The notes below the pieces were generated by a model. It searched no databases. It had not been told where the DNA came from and saw only the letters and a program-made list of their open reading frames with translations. From G963676095 sp963676095 (lineage in GTDB: Bacteria > Bacteroidota > Bacteroidia > Bacteroidales > Prolixibacteraceae), in contig OY781040.1 of the NCBI GenBank assembly GCA_963676095.1, positions 7,575,544-7,639,543 of the forward strand: a DNA stretch of 64,000 bases, read 5' to 3'. The position numbers and the translations under genes were made by a program. Every line of letters starts with the position of its first letter. The first letter of the stretch is position 1. Positions 33,163-40,817 of the stretch are shown one piece after another.

Positions 33163-33340
33163 CAATCGCACGTGTGCGAGCAGAAAACCCGAATTCAAAC
33201 ATACGGGAAAAGGCGCACAACTGGCCTGAGAACAAGTTGAGCATTACACGATAGATGGGAACAATCCCGGAACGGCCTTGCGAAGTACTGAAACGAAGAA
33301 GTTTCGACCAGGTTGATACCTGGACTAAGATATTTTGTCC
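33163..33340 (+). other. Structured non-coding segment, unassigned
   Basis: No credible reading frame. Local stems include TCGCAC/GTGCGA (with GT loop), GGGA-ACAA-TCCC, GAAAC/GTTTC and CCAGGT-TGAT-ACCTGG. It may be a leader of the tmRNA acceptor piece or a separate RNA. Confidence 0.4.
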
Positions 33341-33392
33341 GATGAAGTTATTTGAAACTGTCTGGACGCGGGATCATTCCCCGCCGTCTCCA
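33341..33392 (+). ncRNA. ssrA: tmRNA acceptor (3') piece of a permuted ssrA
   Basis: GGACGCGGG (33364-33372) then ATCATTC loop, CCCGC and CGTCTCCA is the tRNA-like 3' end of tmRNA; E. coli tmRNA has GGACGCGGGTTCAACTCCCG at this place. CGTCTCC (33385-33391) pairs along its full length (one G-U) with GGGGACG at 33490-33496, the tmRNA 5' end, which lies 100 bases downstream rather than upstream. CTGTCT (33358-33363) pairs with AGGCAG (33510-33515) as helix P2a. The upstream border of the mature piece is not defined. Position 54/58 of the T-loop is A/T instead of T/A. Confidence 0.6.
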
Positions 33393-33420
33393 CTTTACGC
33401 ATAAGCGTAATTCGCCAATA

Positions 33421-33484
33421 AAGCCCCGATGTCCGGGCCGGTAGGAATCCGGCATTAAGAAGTTCAACCGGAACGGGGCTTTTT
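33421..33484 (+). terminator. GC-rich stem-loop with T-run between the tmRNA pieces
   Basis: AAGCCCCG (33421-33428 region) pairs with CGGGGCTT before TTTT (to 33484), enclosing smaller stems such as GCCGG/CCGGC. It may be an intrinsic terminator or the excised intervening segment of the permuted precursor. Confidence 0.5.
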
Positions 33485-33489
33485 ACCAT

Positions 33490-33835
33490 GGGGACGATTT
33501 GGGTTTGACAGGCAGAGGTAGGGTAATGGAGGGCAAAAGGCCAATAACTGGCAAAGAAATCAACATGTTTGATTATGAGGCTAAAGTAGCAGCATAACCA
33601 ACGCCCCGGATGAAACGCCGGGGTAAACGGGGAATGGCGGAAATGGAAGACGCGCAGTTTGAAACAGGCCAAATTTAAACTGTGATAAATCAGGAAAGTG
33701 CGTACGCTTGGGACGGCCCGGCACCTGTAAACAGAACGAAAAATAACTATACCGGGAGAGGTATAGGGGAAAATACAGCGTGCTACATCAAGTAGGATTT
33801 TATCGTGAAGGTCCGAACCCTTCTTCCCCACGATC
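33490..33835 (+). ncRNA. ssrA: tmRNA coding (5') piece with tag reading frame
   Basis: The start GGGGACGATTTGGGTTTGAC mirrors tmRNA 5' ends (E. coli GGGGCTGATTCTGGATTCGA). The tag frame 33550-33597 begins with a GGC resume codon, as in Bacteroidota, and reads GKEINMFDYEAKVAA then TAA; the VAA ending resembles the LAA degron. After the stop come stems expected of pseudoknots: GCCCCGG/CCGGGG, CAGTTT/AAACTG and CTATACC-GGGAGA-GGTATAG. The 3' border is uncertain. An alternative one-piece model ends at a T-arm-like GAAGG-TCCGAAC-CCTTC then TTCCCCA near 33830, but its acceptor has a mismatch and no P2 partner was found. Confidence 0.6.
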
Positions 33836-33838
33836 TAA

Positions 33839-33856
33839 GCCACAGGGCTTATTTCA
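33839..33856 (+). terminator. Possible terminator after tmRNA
   Basis: TAAGCC-ACAG-GGCTTA is a 6-bp hairpin followed by TTTC; a second inverted repeat, TTTCAAAT/ATTTGAAA (33853-33878), then TTATTTTTATT follows. Either may end the RNA transcript before the recombination operon. Confidence 0.4.
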
Positions 33857-33965
33857 AATAATGAGTTCCATTTGAAATTATTTTTATTGAAAGGACAGGT
33901 AATTTACAAGCTTGGCCTGCCCTTTCTTTCTCAAACAAATCAACAGTAAAAAACGGATTTATATT

Positions 33966-35000
33966 ATGGAAACAGGAATAACATTAATACAGGGGCCTGT
34001 CATCCAGCACCATCTTGCACAGGCAGGCAGGAGCGTCACGGACAGGCTGTCGGGATTAAATATCGCCAATCTTGTAGCGACCGGTGAAACCATCCAGTCC
34101 CTAAAAAACATGAGGGCCGAGCTGAACAAAGAGCTTACCGGTTATGAAGCGCAGCGGAAAGCCATCAAACAGGCAATATCAGTCCCGTATTCAGAATTTG
34201 AAGAAGTCTATAAAAAGGAAGTCTCCGAAAAGTACAAACAGGCGATCGATACTTTAAAAGACAAGATTGCCGAATTTGAAGACCGGTTAAAAACCCAAAA
34301 AAAGGCGGATGTCACCAGGTACTTTAATGAACTGTGCCAGGCAGGCAACATCGACTTTCTGAAGTTTGAAAACACGGGGATCGAGATCAACCTTTCCACT
34401 TCAGGGAAACAGTACAAAGAGAAATGCAATGATTTTGTCAGCCGGGTTACAGATGACCTTATCCTGGTAAATACCATGGCCTACCCGGCAGAAATTACAG
34501 CAGAATACAAAAAAAACGGGCTCAATGCCTCTGCCGCCATTAAAACCATCAACGACCGTAAGGAAGCAGAACGCCTGGAAACAGAACGGATAAAGCTTGC
34601 CGAGACCCAACGCCGTGAATCCTTGTTAAGGAACCTGTCGATGATTTATCACGACCTGACAAAAACCTTCAACTGGGTCGGGGACGAAAACCTGTTTATC
34701 TCCCGGAAGGATATTGAAGGGCTCCCGGCAGAGGATTTCCGCAAACGGTTTGTCGAACTGGAAAGCAGGATAAAGGCAAGACAGTCCCAATCACAGCCAG
34801 CAGAAACAAGACAACCGGAAACAGTACAGGCACCGGAAGTAAAACAACCGGCAGGGGCATTAAAAGCCCCGGTCGAAGAAAAGCAGCCGGAAGCCGTGCC
34901 TACTTTTACTGCTTCATTCCAGGTAATCGGTACAATGGCCCAGCTTAAAGCCCTTGGGCAATATATGAAAGACAACGGGATAACCTATAAAAACATTTAA
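33966..35000 (+). CDS. DUF1351-like phage protein, 344 aa
   Basis: The start at 33966 (METGITLIQGPVIQHHLAQA) is preferred; an 18-codon upstream extension has no clear ribosome site. Residues 45-290 form a long helical, coiled-coil protein (KEVSEKYKQAIDTLKDKIAE); 290-320 is a Gln/Pro/Glu-rich linker; the C-terminus (ASFQVIGTMAQLKALGQYMK, DNGITYKNI) is the short alpha-beta end seen in DUF1351 proteins. These proteins regularly lie next to RecT in phages, as here (2-base gap), and probably assist strand annealing, though their role is unproven. Confidence 0.7.
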   Translation: METGITLIQGPVIQHHLAQAGRSVTDRLSGLNIANLVATGETIQSLKNMRAELNKELTGYEAQRKAIKQAISVPYSEFEEVYKKEVSEKYKQAIDTLKDKIAEFEDRLKTQKKADVTRYFNELCQAGNIDFLKFENTGIEINLSTSGKQYKEKCNDFVSRVTDDLILVNTMAYPAEITAEYKKNGLNASAAIKTINDRKEAERLETERIKLAETQRRESLLRNLSMIYHDLTKTFNWVGDENLFISRKDIEGLPAEDFRKRFVELESRIKARQSQSQPAETRQPETVQAPEVKQPAGALKAPVEEKQPEAVPTFTASFQVIGTMAQLKALGQYMKDNGITYKNI

Positions 35001-35002
35001 TC

Positions 35003-35794
35003 ATGAATACTGAACAAAACCAAACACCGGCAAAGGCTAAATCTATTGCCAATTTTTTGAGTATGCCCAATACGGCAAAATTCTTACAGGAAACACTTTC
35101 CGAAAGAAAGACAGAGTTTGTCAGCAACCTGATTGCCATGTGCGACCAGGACGAGAACCTGGCGGCCTGCAACCCGGCAGCCTTAATGAAGTGCGCCATG
35201 AACGCAACGGCCCTGAACCTTCCGATGAACAAGAACCTGGGCTATGCCTATATTATCCCGTACAAGGGGGTCCCTTCTTTCCAGATCGGCTATAAAGGAA
35301 TTCTCCAGCTGGCCATCCGTACCGGTTCCTACCGTTATATCAATGCCACGGAGGTACGGGAAGGGGAAATAAAACGGAACAAGATTACCGGGGAACTTAC
35401 TTTCATGGGAGATAACCCCCAGGGAAAGGTTATCGGTTATATTGCCTACCTGGAATTGTTGTCCGGGTTTACGGCCTCCCTTTACATGACCGAAGAAGAG
35501 ATCGAAAACCATGCCTTAAGGTTTTCCAAAATGTACCAGTCGGATAAAAAGAACAGAACGGCCAAATCCAAATGGTCAGACCCGGAGGCACGGCTAAAGA
35601 TGGCTTTAAAGACGGTACTCAAAGGGCTGTTGGGGACTTACGGGCTGATGACCACTGAATTTGCCAAAGCTTTTGAAGCTGACAATGAAGAAGCCGAAGC
35701 CACAACGGGGCGGCGTTTTGAAGAAGCAGAAGTTGTCCCCCAGGAAGAACCGGCAGCGGAAAAGGAAACCGCCCCCCAAAAGATTGAGATCTGA
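35003..35794 (+). CDS. recT: RecT-family single-strand annealing protein, 263 aa
   Basis: RecT anneals complementary single strands in phage recombination. Conserved segments are MKCAMNATALNLPMNKNLGY, AYIIPYKGVPSFQIGYKGIL (RecT core YKxxxxFQxGYKG) and KWSDPEARLKMALKTVLKGL. The C-terminal ~35 residues are acidic. Length is typical (~270). It is flanked by DUF1351 and overlaps the following MBL gene by one base (TGATG). No paired RecE-type exonuclease is seen nearby. Confidence 0.93.
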   Translation: MNTEQNQTPAKAKSIANFLSMPNTAKFLQETLSERKTEFVSNLIAMCDQDENLAACNPAALMKCAMNATALNLPMNKNLGYAYIIPYKGVPSFQIGYKGILQLAIRTGSYRYINATEVREGEIKRNKITGELTFMGDNPQGKVIGYIAYLELLSGFTASLYMTEEEIENHALRFSKMYQSDKKNRTAKSKWSDPEARLKMALKTVLKGLLGTYGLMTTEFAKAFEADNEEAEATTGRRFEEAEVVPQEEPAAEKETAPQKIEI

Positions 35795-36438
35795 TGGGAG
35801 CCGTATTGCCTGCGTTATATAAGGTTATTTCATCGGGGAGCAAGGGGAATGCCGTGATATACTTCAACTCAATCCTGGTTGACTGCGGGGTCCCCTTTGC
35901 TTTGCTGAAGCCATTTTTGTATGACATCCAGGCCGTTTTGCTTACGCATAAACATGGCGATCATTTTAAAAGGTCAACAATTGCAAGGCTTGTAAGTGAA
36001 CGTCCGTCCCTCCGTGTCGGCTGTTGCGACTGGCTGGCCGACCGGCTGGATTTTGTCCGCAACCTGGATGTTTACAAAACCGGCAGGCTATACGATTACG
36101 GGGCCTTTAAGGTAAGCCCGGTAAAGTTGTACCACGATATACCTACATGCGGGTACCGGATCTTCAAGGACGGGAAGAAAATATTCCATGCCACGGATAC
36201 GGCCCACCTGGAAGGGATCACAGCAAAGAATTATGATCTGTATGCCATCGAATCGAATTACAACGAGGATACCGTTTATGAAACGATTTCAGAATTGGAG
36301 GCCCGCGGGGAGTTTGCACACCAGCGGGGCTCCCTGAATACCCATTTGTCGGAGCAACAGTCCCGGGATTTTATCTTCAAAAACCGGGGGGAACATTCCC
36401 GGGTATTAAGATTACATGAAAGCACTTCTTTTTTATAA
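35794..36438 (+). CDS. Phage metallo-beta-lactamase-fold hydrolase, 214 aa
   Basis: Motifs: VISSGSKGNAVIY and VLLTHKHGDHFKR (HxHxDH), HATDTAHLEG and a late His (HLSEQQ). This matches the small MBL proteins found next to recT in phages; some relatives are nucleases, so a role in end processing in place of RecE is plausible. Translationally coupled to recT. Confidence 0.82.
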   Translation: MGAVLPALYKVISSGSKGNAVIYFNSILVDCGVPFALLKPFLYDIQAVLLTHKHGDHFKRSTIARLVSERPSLRVGCCDWLADRLDFVRNLDVYKTGRLYDYGAFKVSPVKLYHDIPTCGYRIFKDGKKIFHATDTAHLEGITAKNYDLYAIESNYNEDTVYETISELEARGEFAHQRGSLNTHLSEQQSRDFIFKNRGEHSRVLRLHESTSFL

Positions 36439-36466
36439 CAACGATGAATAATAAACAGGAGAAAAT

Positions 36467-36856
36467 ATGTTTCACGCACCGGATAAATACAGGATACTGA
36501 CAGGGCCTTTGGGAAGTGACCCTGGTTCTATCAACAACGGGGCCTTTGAAATTACGATGAAAAGGAACGAAAAAGCGTTTGTTATTGCTTCCGATGGCTT
36601 CGCCTGGGAACATGTATCGGTACACATGATAAAGAAAGGCAGGGCGGCCACGCCGACCTGGGATGAAATGTGCCGGATCAAGGACCTGTTCTGGGACGGG
36701 GAAGACTGCGTTATTGAGTACCATCCCCCGAAGTCCCGATATGTCAATAACCACAAGAACTGCCTGCACCTTTGGAGGCCGATGGGGCGGGATATCCCGT
36801 TGCCCCCGACCTTTCTGACAGGCATAAAACGACAATCAACAAATAAAAATGCTTGA
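36467..36856 (+). CDS. Phage protein of unknown function, 129 aa
   Basis: FEITMKRNEKAFVIASDGFAWEHVSVHM-type sequence (in parts), then CRIKDLFWDGEDCVIEYHPP and CLHLWRPMGRDIPLPP. The layout is typical of a small phage protein with a conserved WExVSV...EMCxIKDxFW...PP pattern, seen in early regions beside recT. Function unknown. The last 8 bases overlap the next gene. Confidence 0.65.
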   Translation: MFHAPDKYRILTGPLGSDPGSINNGAFEITMKRNEKAFVIASDGFAWEHVSVHMIKKGRAATPTWDEMCRIKDLFWDGEDCVIEYHPPKSRYVNNHKNCLHLWRPMGRDIPLPPTFLTGIKRQSTNKNA

Positions 36857-37262
36857 ACTTATTGCAACCGTTGAACAACTGGAAAAGGAAGCAAGGGAGA
36901 TTGAAGGCTTCCTGGAAATAACCTGTTCGGACGACCTGGATGAAATTGTCGAACGGGGCAACGCCCTTTCCGTTTACATTTCCCGCACGTCCAAGATGCT
37001 TGCCGATGCCGGGTACCACAGGGACAAGGCCGTTTCGGAAAGCATTATCCTGGAACTGGGGAAGAGTGCCGGTATCGCCCCCTCCGTGCTGAACAAACTG
37101 GTGGATGCTTCCTGCAAACGGGAAAACTACCTGTATAAATGGATTGAACGACTAAACAGTTCATGTATCCATACCTTGGATTGGCTTAGGTCCCTGGTCA
37201 GTAAGGCCAAGGAAGAAATGAGGCTGAACCCGGGCGTCTCCGGGCAAGCCCCGCGCTATTAA
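36849..37262 (+). CDS. Hypothetical helical phage protein, 137 aa
   Basis: Helical and charged (LIATVEQLEKEAREIEGFLE; ERLNSSCIHTLDWLRSLVSK). The pattern of paired long helices with a central SRTSKMLADAGYHRDKAV resembles phage proteins encoded beside recombination genes. It starts inside the previous gene, indicating operon coupling. Function unknown. Confidence 0.6.
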   Translation: MLELIATVEQLEKEAREIEGFLEITCSDDLDEIVERGNALSVYISRTSKMLADAGYHRDKAVSESIILELGKSAGIAPSVLNKLVDASCKRENYLYKWIERLNSSCIHTLDWLRSLVSKAKEEMRLNPGVSGQAPRY

Positions 37263-37280
37263 ACATCAACCTAAAAACAG

Positions 37281-37706
37281 ATGGAAAATTTATTTCAGGA
37301 ACACGCCCCTGAAGTGCGTAAACAGTTGCTGGAAGACAACTGCTATGAGATTAAGGAGGACGAGGTTTACACCCGTCCTTTGACCGAAGAAGAAATCGAA
37401 GGGCACAAAACAGAGCTTTTCGAAGTTGCCCTGGAGACCAGGGAAAAGACGGACGAACTGGCAGAGGTCCGCAAAGAGTACAAGAAAAAACTAAAAGACC
37501 TGGGAACCCGCCAAAGCCAGCTGGTCCGTGACCTCGAGTTTAAGCAGACTACCGAAAAAGGGACCATCTTCCTTTTTGACGACCAGCAGTCCGGCATGAT
37601 GAACACCTACAACAGCCAGGGACAGTTTATCTCTGCCCGGCCCCTGGCGCCGGGAGAAAGGCAGACGTCAATTTTTACAGTAAAAAAGAATGAAAAAATC
37701 AGTTAA
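37281..37706 (+). CDS. Hypothetical coiled-coil phage protein, 141 aa
   Basis: The middle is a coiled coil (ETREKTDELAEVRKEYKKKL, KDLGTRQSQLVRDLE); the N-terminus is acidic and the C-terminal part (GTIFLFDDQQSGMMNTYNSQ) beta-like. No family recognised. It overlaps the longest reading of the next gene by 17 bases. Confidence 0.6.
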   Translation: MENLFQEHAPEVRKQLLEDNCYEIKEDEVYTRPLTEEEIEGHKTELFEVALETREKTDELAEVRKEYKKKLKDLGTRQSQLVRDLEFKQTTEKGTIFLFDDQQSGMMNTYNSQGQFISARPLAPGERQTSIFTVKKNEKIS

Positions 37707-37719
37707 ACAATCAAGTATC

Positions 37720-38436
37720 ATGGAAGAAGGAGCAACGTATAATATTACCGTGGAAAGCGGGGTAAAGACCGTGGAAATCTTAACAGGCAAGGCCCTTCCC
37801 CGTCAGGAACCGCTGGCCATTTTTATCAGCGGGACAATCGATTCGGTGCAGAGGTACCTGGAACGGCGGATAAATGAAATAGACCAGCAGAAATCACACG
37901 TCTTGGTTGACCGGGACTGCATGACCATTACCTTCAGGGAAAACGAAAACAGCCCCTACGGGAACACCGTGATCGGGAGCTTGCAGTTGCACCCGGACTT
38001 TGAAAAGTTCAAAATCAACACCGGGGAGGAATGGTCCCCGAGGGATTTGTCCAACTTCATCAAGATGAACCGTTCGGCCTTTACCAGCAAGGAAACGGCC
38101 ATGGACCTCTCGTCGAACCTGTTGAACCTGAAAATCAAAGTGGAAAGGGAACTGGAAAAGACGGACAACAACCGGGGCGATGTCCAGGCGATGGTCCGAC
38201 AGAAGGTAATCAGGAACTCCATCCCGGAAGGGTTTAAGCTTTTTGTCCCGGTATTCAAGGGACAGGCCAGAAAGGAGATCAGCGTTGAGATCTACATTAA
38301 CCCGGACACCTACTGTGTCAGCCTGGTTTCCCCGGATGCGAACGATATTATCAGTGAAACAAAAAACAGCCTGATCGACACCGAGCTTTCCCATATTGAC
38401 GAAACCTGTCCTGATCTGGTCATCATCGAGCAATAG
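37720..38436 (+). CDS. Hypothetical phage protein, 238 aa
   Basis: The start at 37720 (MEEGATYNITVESG) avoids overlap with the previous gene, though an ATG at 37690 is in frame. Features include ILTGKALPRQEPLAIFISG, SGTIDSVQRYLERRINEIDQ, FKINTGEEWSPRDLSNFIKM and a C-terminal IIEQ. The segment WSPRDLSNFIKMNRSAF is reminiscent of YfdQ/DUF2303-like phage proteins, but I am not sure. It lies in the recombination/replication operon. Confidence 0.6.
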   Translation: MEEGATYNITVESGVKTVEILTGKALPRQEPLAIFISGTIDSVQRYLERRINEIDQQKSHVLVDRDCMTITFRENENSPYGNTVIGSLQLHPDFEKFKINTGEEWSPRDLSNFIKMNRSAFTSKETAMDLSSNLLNLKIKVERELEKTDNNRGDVQAMVRQKVIRNSIPEGFKLFVPVFKGQARKEISVEIYINPDTYCVSLVSPDANDIISETKNSLIDTELSHIDETCPDLVIIEQ

Positions 38437-38452
38437 ACGGGAGAAGGATAAA

Positions 38453-38638
38453 ATGATAAACATATCCAGGGTAACTGTCCACCAGTGCAGCTATGAGGTA
38501 AGGAACAAAAAGGAGATGGAAAAGTTACGCAAAGAAGTTGCCATAGAATTTGAAACGGGTATTTCCAACATCCAGTTTACCTATGAAGACCGCGGGGAAG
38601 TGATCCGGGAAACCAGGAACCGGGACCCCGAACAATGA
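38453..38638 (+). CDS. Hypothetical phage protein, 61 aa
   Basis: Start at 38453 (MINISRVTVHQCSY); the frame extends further up without a good start. Small alpha-beta protein (EVRNKKEMEKLRKEVAIEFE). A strong terminator follows its stop, so it closes the recT operon. Confidence 0.55.
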   Translation: MINISRVTVHQCSYEVRNKKEMEKLRKEVAIEFETGISNIQFTYEDRGEVIRETRNRDPEQ

Positions 38639-38644
38639 ACAGCA

Positions 38645-38682
38645 AAGGCCGGGGACAGCAAAAGCCCCGGCCTTGATTTTTC
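38645..38682 (+). terminator. Intrinsic terminator of the recombination operon
   Basis: AAGGCCGGGG / CCCCGGCCTT, a perfect 10-bp stem with a 10-base loop, followed by GATTTTTC. Confidence 0.8.
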
Positions 38683-38757
38683 AATTAACAGAATGGAGAC
38701 GGACAATTATTCAAAGATTGTGAACTCAAACCTATCCGGCTCTTTTAATTAAACGAT

Positions 38758-38964
38758 ATGGATTTACAAATAAAGAAAGACAAAAGAAATAAAGGTAGAT
38801 CCTTTCATAAAATTCCTCAGTTGGGCGCATGTAAGGCAAAATTGATTGCATTTAAGGATATAACCAATGAAGCACATAAGGCACATGACAGAAATTATGT
38901 GGACATTGAAAGCCGTGTATTAAATTCATTGAAATTCGATTTTATATACCTATACATACCATGA
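38758..38964 (+). CDS. Small basic protein coupled to ninG, 68 aa
   Basis: Basic N-terminus (MDLQIKKDKRNKGRSFHKIP), no recognised family. Its stop overlaps the ninG start (ATGA), which supports it being translated. Confidence 0.5.
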   Translation: MDLQIKKDKRNKGRSFHKIPQLGACKAKLIAFKDITNEAHKAHDRNYVDIESRVLNSLKFDFIYLYIP

Positions 38965-39560
38965 CCAAACATATTTGTTCATGTGGCAGGCCTATTTCCA
39001 AACCTTTTAATTCTACAATATACCCTAAAATTTGCCCCTCCTGTGAACGGATTCAAAAGAATAAGGCCTTACTGGCCCAATCGTTCATGTCAAGACAAAA
39101 AGCGCCTAAGACAGGTTTAAGGTGCGTCAAAAAGAAGACGCCCCGCCAGCGGGCAATGGAGCGGGCGGATAAATGGTTTTCACGATACATCCGTTTGAAG
39201 TATTCCTTTGAACAAAACGGCGAATTATTCTGCCGGTGTTACACCTGCGGACGGGTCCACGGCATTAAGGAAATCACGCTGGGCCACTGGCAGAGGCGGG
39301 GGTATAAAACAACCCGTTTTAACGGGAATAATGGACGAGCGCAGTGTATCCAGTGCAATTATTACCATTCCGGTATGCCGGAAATATTCGAGCAGAACCT
39401 GGTTAAAGAAATCGGTCAGGATAAAGTTAATGAACTTAAAAGCCTTGCCATGGAAGACGGGCAGGACAACGAGCTGTTTTACCGGGAGCAGGCAACCAGG
39501 TACCGGGGGTTATTCAAACAATTACTGGAAGAACGGGGAATAAAAGATCCTTGGAAATAA
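38961..39560 (+). CDS. ninG: NinG/Rap-like recombination protein, 199 aa
   Basis: The NinG (RapA-like) family acts as a phage Holliday-junction nuclease. Visible features: an N-terminal zinc ribbon (CSCGRPI ... CPSCERI), KTPRQRAMERADKWFSRYIR, a second Cys cluster FCRCYTCGRVHGIKEITLGH with the conserved H, RGYKTTRFNGNNGRAQCIQC and a closing YREQATRYRGL. Length and motif order fit lambda NinG (204). Confidence 0.85.
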   Translation: MTKHICSCGRPISKPFNSTIYPKICPSCERIQKNKALLAQSFMSRQKAPKTGLRCVKKKTPRQRAMERADKWFSRYIRLKYSFEQNGELFCRCYTCGRVHGIKEITLGHWQRRGYKTTRFNGNNGRAQCIQCNYYHSGMPEIFEQNLVKEIGQDKVNELKSLAMEDGQDNELFYREQATRYRGLFKQLLEERGIKDPWK

Positions 39561-39571
39561 GAATCAATTAT

Positions 39572-39590
39572 ACCCTCACTAATAATGAGG
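39572..39590 (+). terminator. Small hairpin after ninG
   Basis: CCCTCA / TGAGGG with a 7-base loop; no T-run, so termination is doubtful. Confidence 0.3.
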
Positions 39591-39726
39591 GCGTGATTAT
39601 CAGAAAATAAGGAAATGCAAAGATTAGATATATGAAGATGATGTCCGCCTGATGGACACCGTCGATTGGAGAACGGAGGGTAAAGGACCTCTGAAAATAG
39701 AATTTAAAAGTTTATATCAATAAAAA

Positions 39727-40506
39727 ATGGACACATTAGTATTAACCAACAAACAAGGAAAAGATGTCACAACATCGTTGATTATAGCCGAAGTTTTTGA
39801 AAAGGATCATGATAAAGTATGTCGGGATATCCGGAATTTGTCATGTAGTCAGGAATTTAGAGCCGCCAATTTTGGCGACTCCTCTTATATCAGTTCCCAG
39901 GGAAAGCAATTGCCCATGTATGAAATGACAAAAGACGGTTTTTCTTTTTTGGTCATGGGATACACCGGTCCCAGGGCCGGAGAGTTTAAGGAAAGGTTCA
40001 TAAATGAATTTAATAAAAGGGAGGCCCTGTTAAAAAATAACGATTATATCATTGGCAGGGCCATGTCGATACTGCATGACCGGACCAAAATACTTGAACA
40101 GCAGGTCATGCAAAAGGATGAACAAATACAGATTCAGGAAGAAGTTATTAAACAGGCTATTCCCAAGACAGAATATTTTGATGATGTACTGCAAAGCGAC
40201 AGCCTTATAGCCACAAATGTTATAGCCAAAGACCTTGGTCTAAGCGCGGTGTCCCTGAACAGGATCCTTCACCAAAAAGGTATTATCTACAACAGCTCCG
40301 GGACCTGGGTCTTGTATGCCAGGTATCAGGACATGGGCTATACCAGGACAAAGACCCATATCTATACAGACAACAACGGCAAGGAATGTACCAGCGTCCA
40401 GACCTATTGGACGGAAAAAGGCCGGAGGTTTATCTTTTCGCTCTTTAGTGCCAGGCCGGTAAGTAAGCCGGGCAAACAAAAAAGTAAAATGCAAACGGGT
40501 TGTTGA
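39727..40506 (+). CDS. Rha-type regulator with KilAC/antirepressor C-terminus, 259 aa
   Basis: Residues 1-90 match the phage Rha domain (TTSLIIAEVFEKDHDKVCRD, YEMTKDGFSFLVMGYTGPRA); 95-140 is a coiled coil; 150-240 matches the phage antirepressor KilAC domain (IPKTEYFDDVLQSDSLIATN, AKDLGLSAVSLNRILHQKGI, GTWVLYARYQDMGYTRTKTH). Such proteins act as antirepressors or regulators of the lytic switch. A partner repressor at 30820 is a natural target, but this is not shown. Confidence 0.85.
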   Translation: MDTLVLTNKQGKDVTTSLIIAEVFEKDHDKVCRDIRNLSCSQEFRAANFGDSSYISSQGKQLPMYEMTKDGFSFLVMGYTGPRAGEFKERFINEFNKREALLKNNDYIIGRAMSILHDRTKILEQQVMQKDEQIQIQEEVIKQAIPKTEYFDDVLQSDSLIATNVIAKDLGLSAVSLNRILHQKGIIYNSSGTWVLYARYQDMGYTRTKTHIYTDNNGKECTSVQTYWTEKGRRFIFSLFSARPVSKPGKQKSKMQTGC

Positions 40507-40507
40507 A

Positions 40508-40696
40508 ATGATTAAACGTAAAGTTATGGGAACAGATCTGTTTACGCCCCAGGAGGATAAACGGCTGGAGCTGTTTATCCGGTTATTCAACAGGCTGACC
40601 ACAGAAGACCTGGAGGTTATCGAGAAGAGTTTCAGGCCTAAAATGAAAAAGAGAAATGAAAAGCAAGCATCCGGAAATGGCGTCAAATTCGGTTGA
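40508..40696 (+). CDS. Small phage protein, 62 aa
   Basis: TPQEDKRLELFIRLFNRLTT then EDLEVIEKSFRPKMKKRNEK: one amphipathic helix pair with a basic tail. It begins 1 base after the KilAC gene stop. Unknown function. Confidence 0.5.
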   Translation: MIKRKVMGTDLFTPQEDKRLELFIRLFNRLTTEDLEVIEKSFRPKMKKRNEKQASGNGVKFG

Positions 40697-40817
40697 CCCT
40701 GATGGCCGGGCAAGGGCCCTGGCACTGAAAAAAGCGCATGATAAGTATGAAAAGGGGCACCGGTTTAGAAAGGTGCCTGTTTTTCACGGGTTTTTATTAA
40801 AGGAGATAAAGAAATGA
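40656..40817 (+). CDS. Small basic phage protein coupled to ssb, 53 aa
   Basis: Frame MKSKHPEMASNSVDPDGRAR then ALALKKAHDKYEKGHRFRKV; the stop overlaps the ssb start by ATGA, suggesting coupling. An internal start at 40677 (MASNS) would reduce the overlap with the preceding gene. Confidence 0.5.
   Translation: MKSKHPEMASNSVDPDGRARALALKKAHDKYEKGHRFRKVPVFHGFLLKEIKK

Noticed and set aside
33301..33340. Group I intron core (AAGATAT before TTTTGTCC, with a stem like P8)
   Set aside because: The J8/7-like string and GGCCTGAG upstream recall T4 td, but a consistent P3-P4-P7-P8 fold could not be built, and the 3' tRNA-like end is better explained as the tmRNA acceptor piece.
33425..33485. tRNA with acceptor AGCCCCG/CGGGGCT
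   Set aside because: No T-arm or anticodon arm of proper size; the T-run after the stem favours a terminator or spacer stem.
33325..33831. 168-residue open frame on the minus strand containing VETAGNDPASRQ
   Set aside because: This is the well-known false translation of a tmRNA 3' end read backwards; the region is RNA, not protein.
33490..33833. Ordinary one-piece tmRNA ending at GAAGG-TCCGAAC-CCTTC-TTCCCCA
   Set aside because: Kept only as an alternative: the acceptor has a mismatch, register with the T-loop is off, and no P2 partner is visible, whereas the upstream piece pairs perfectly.
35183..35512. Minus-strand frame opposite recT
   Set aside because: Shadow of a well-supported RecT gene; no independent start or composition support.
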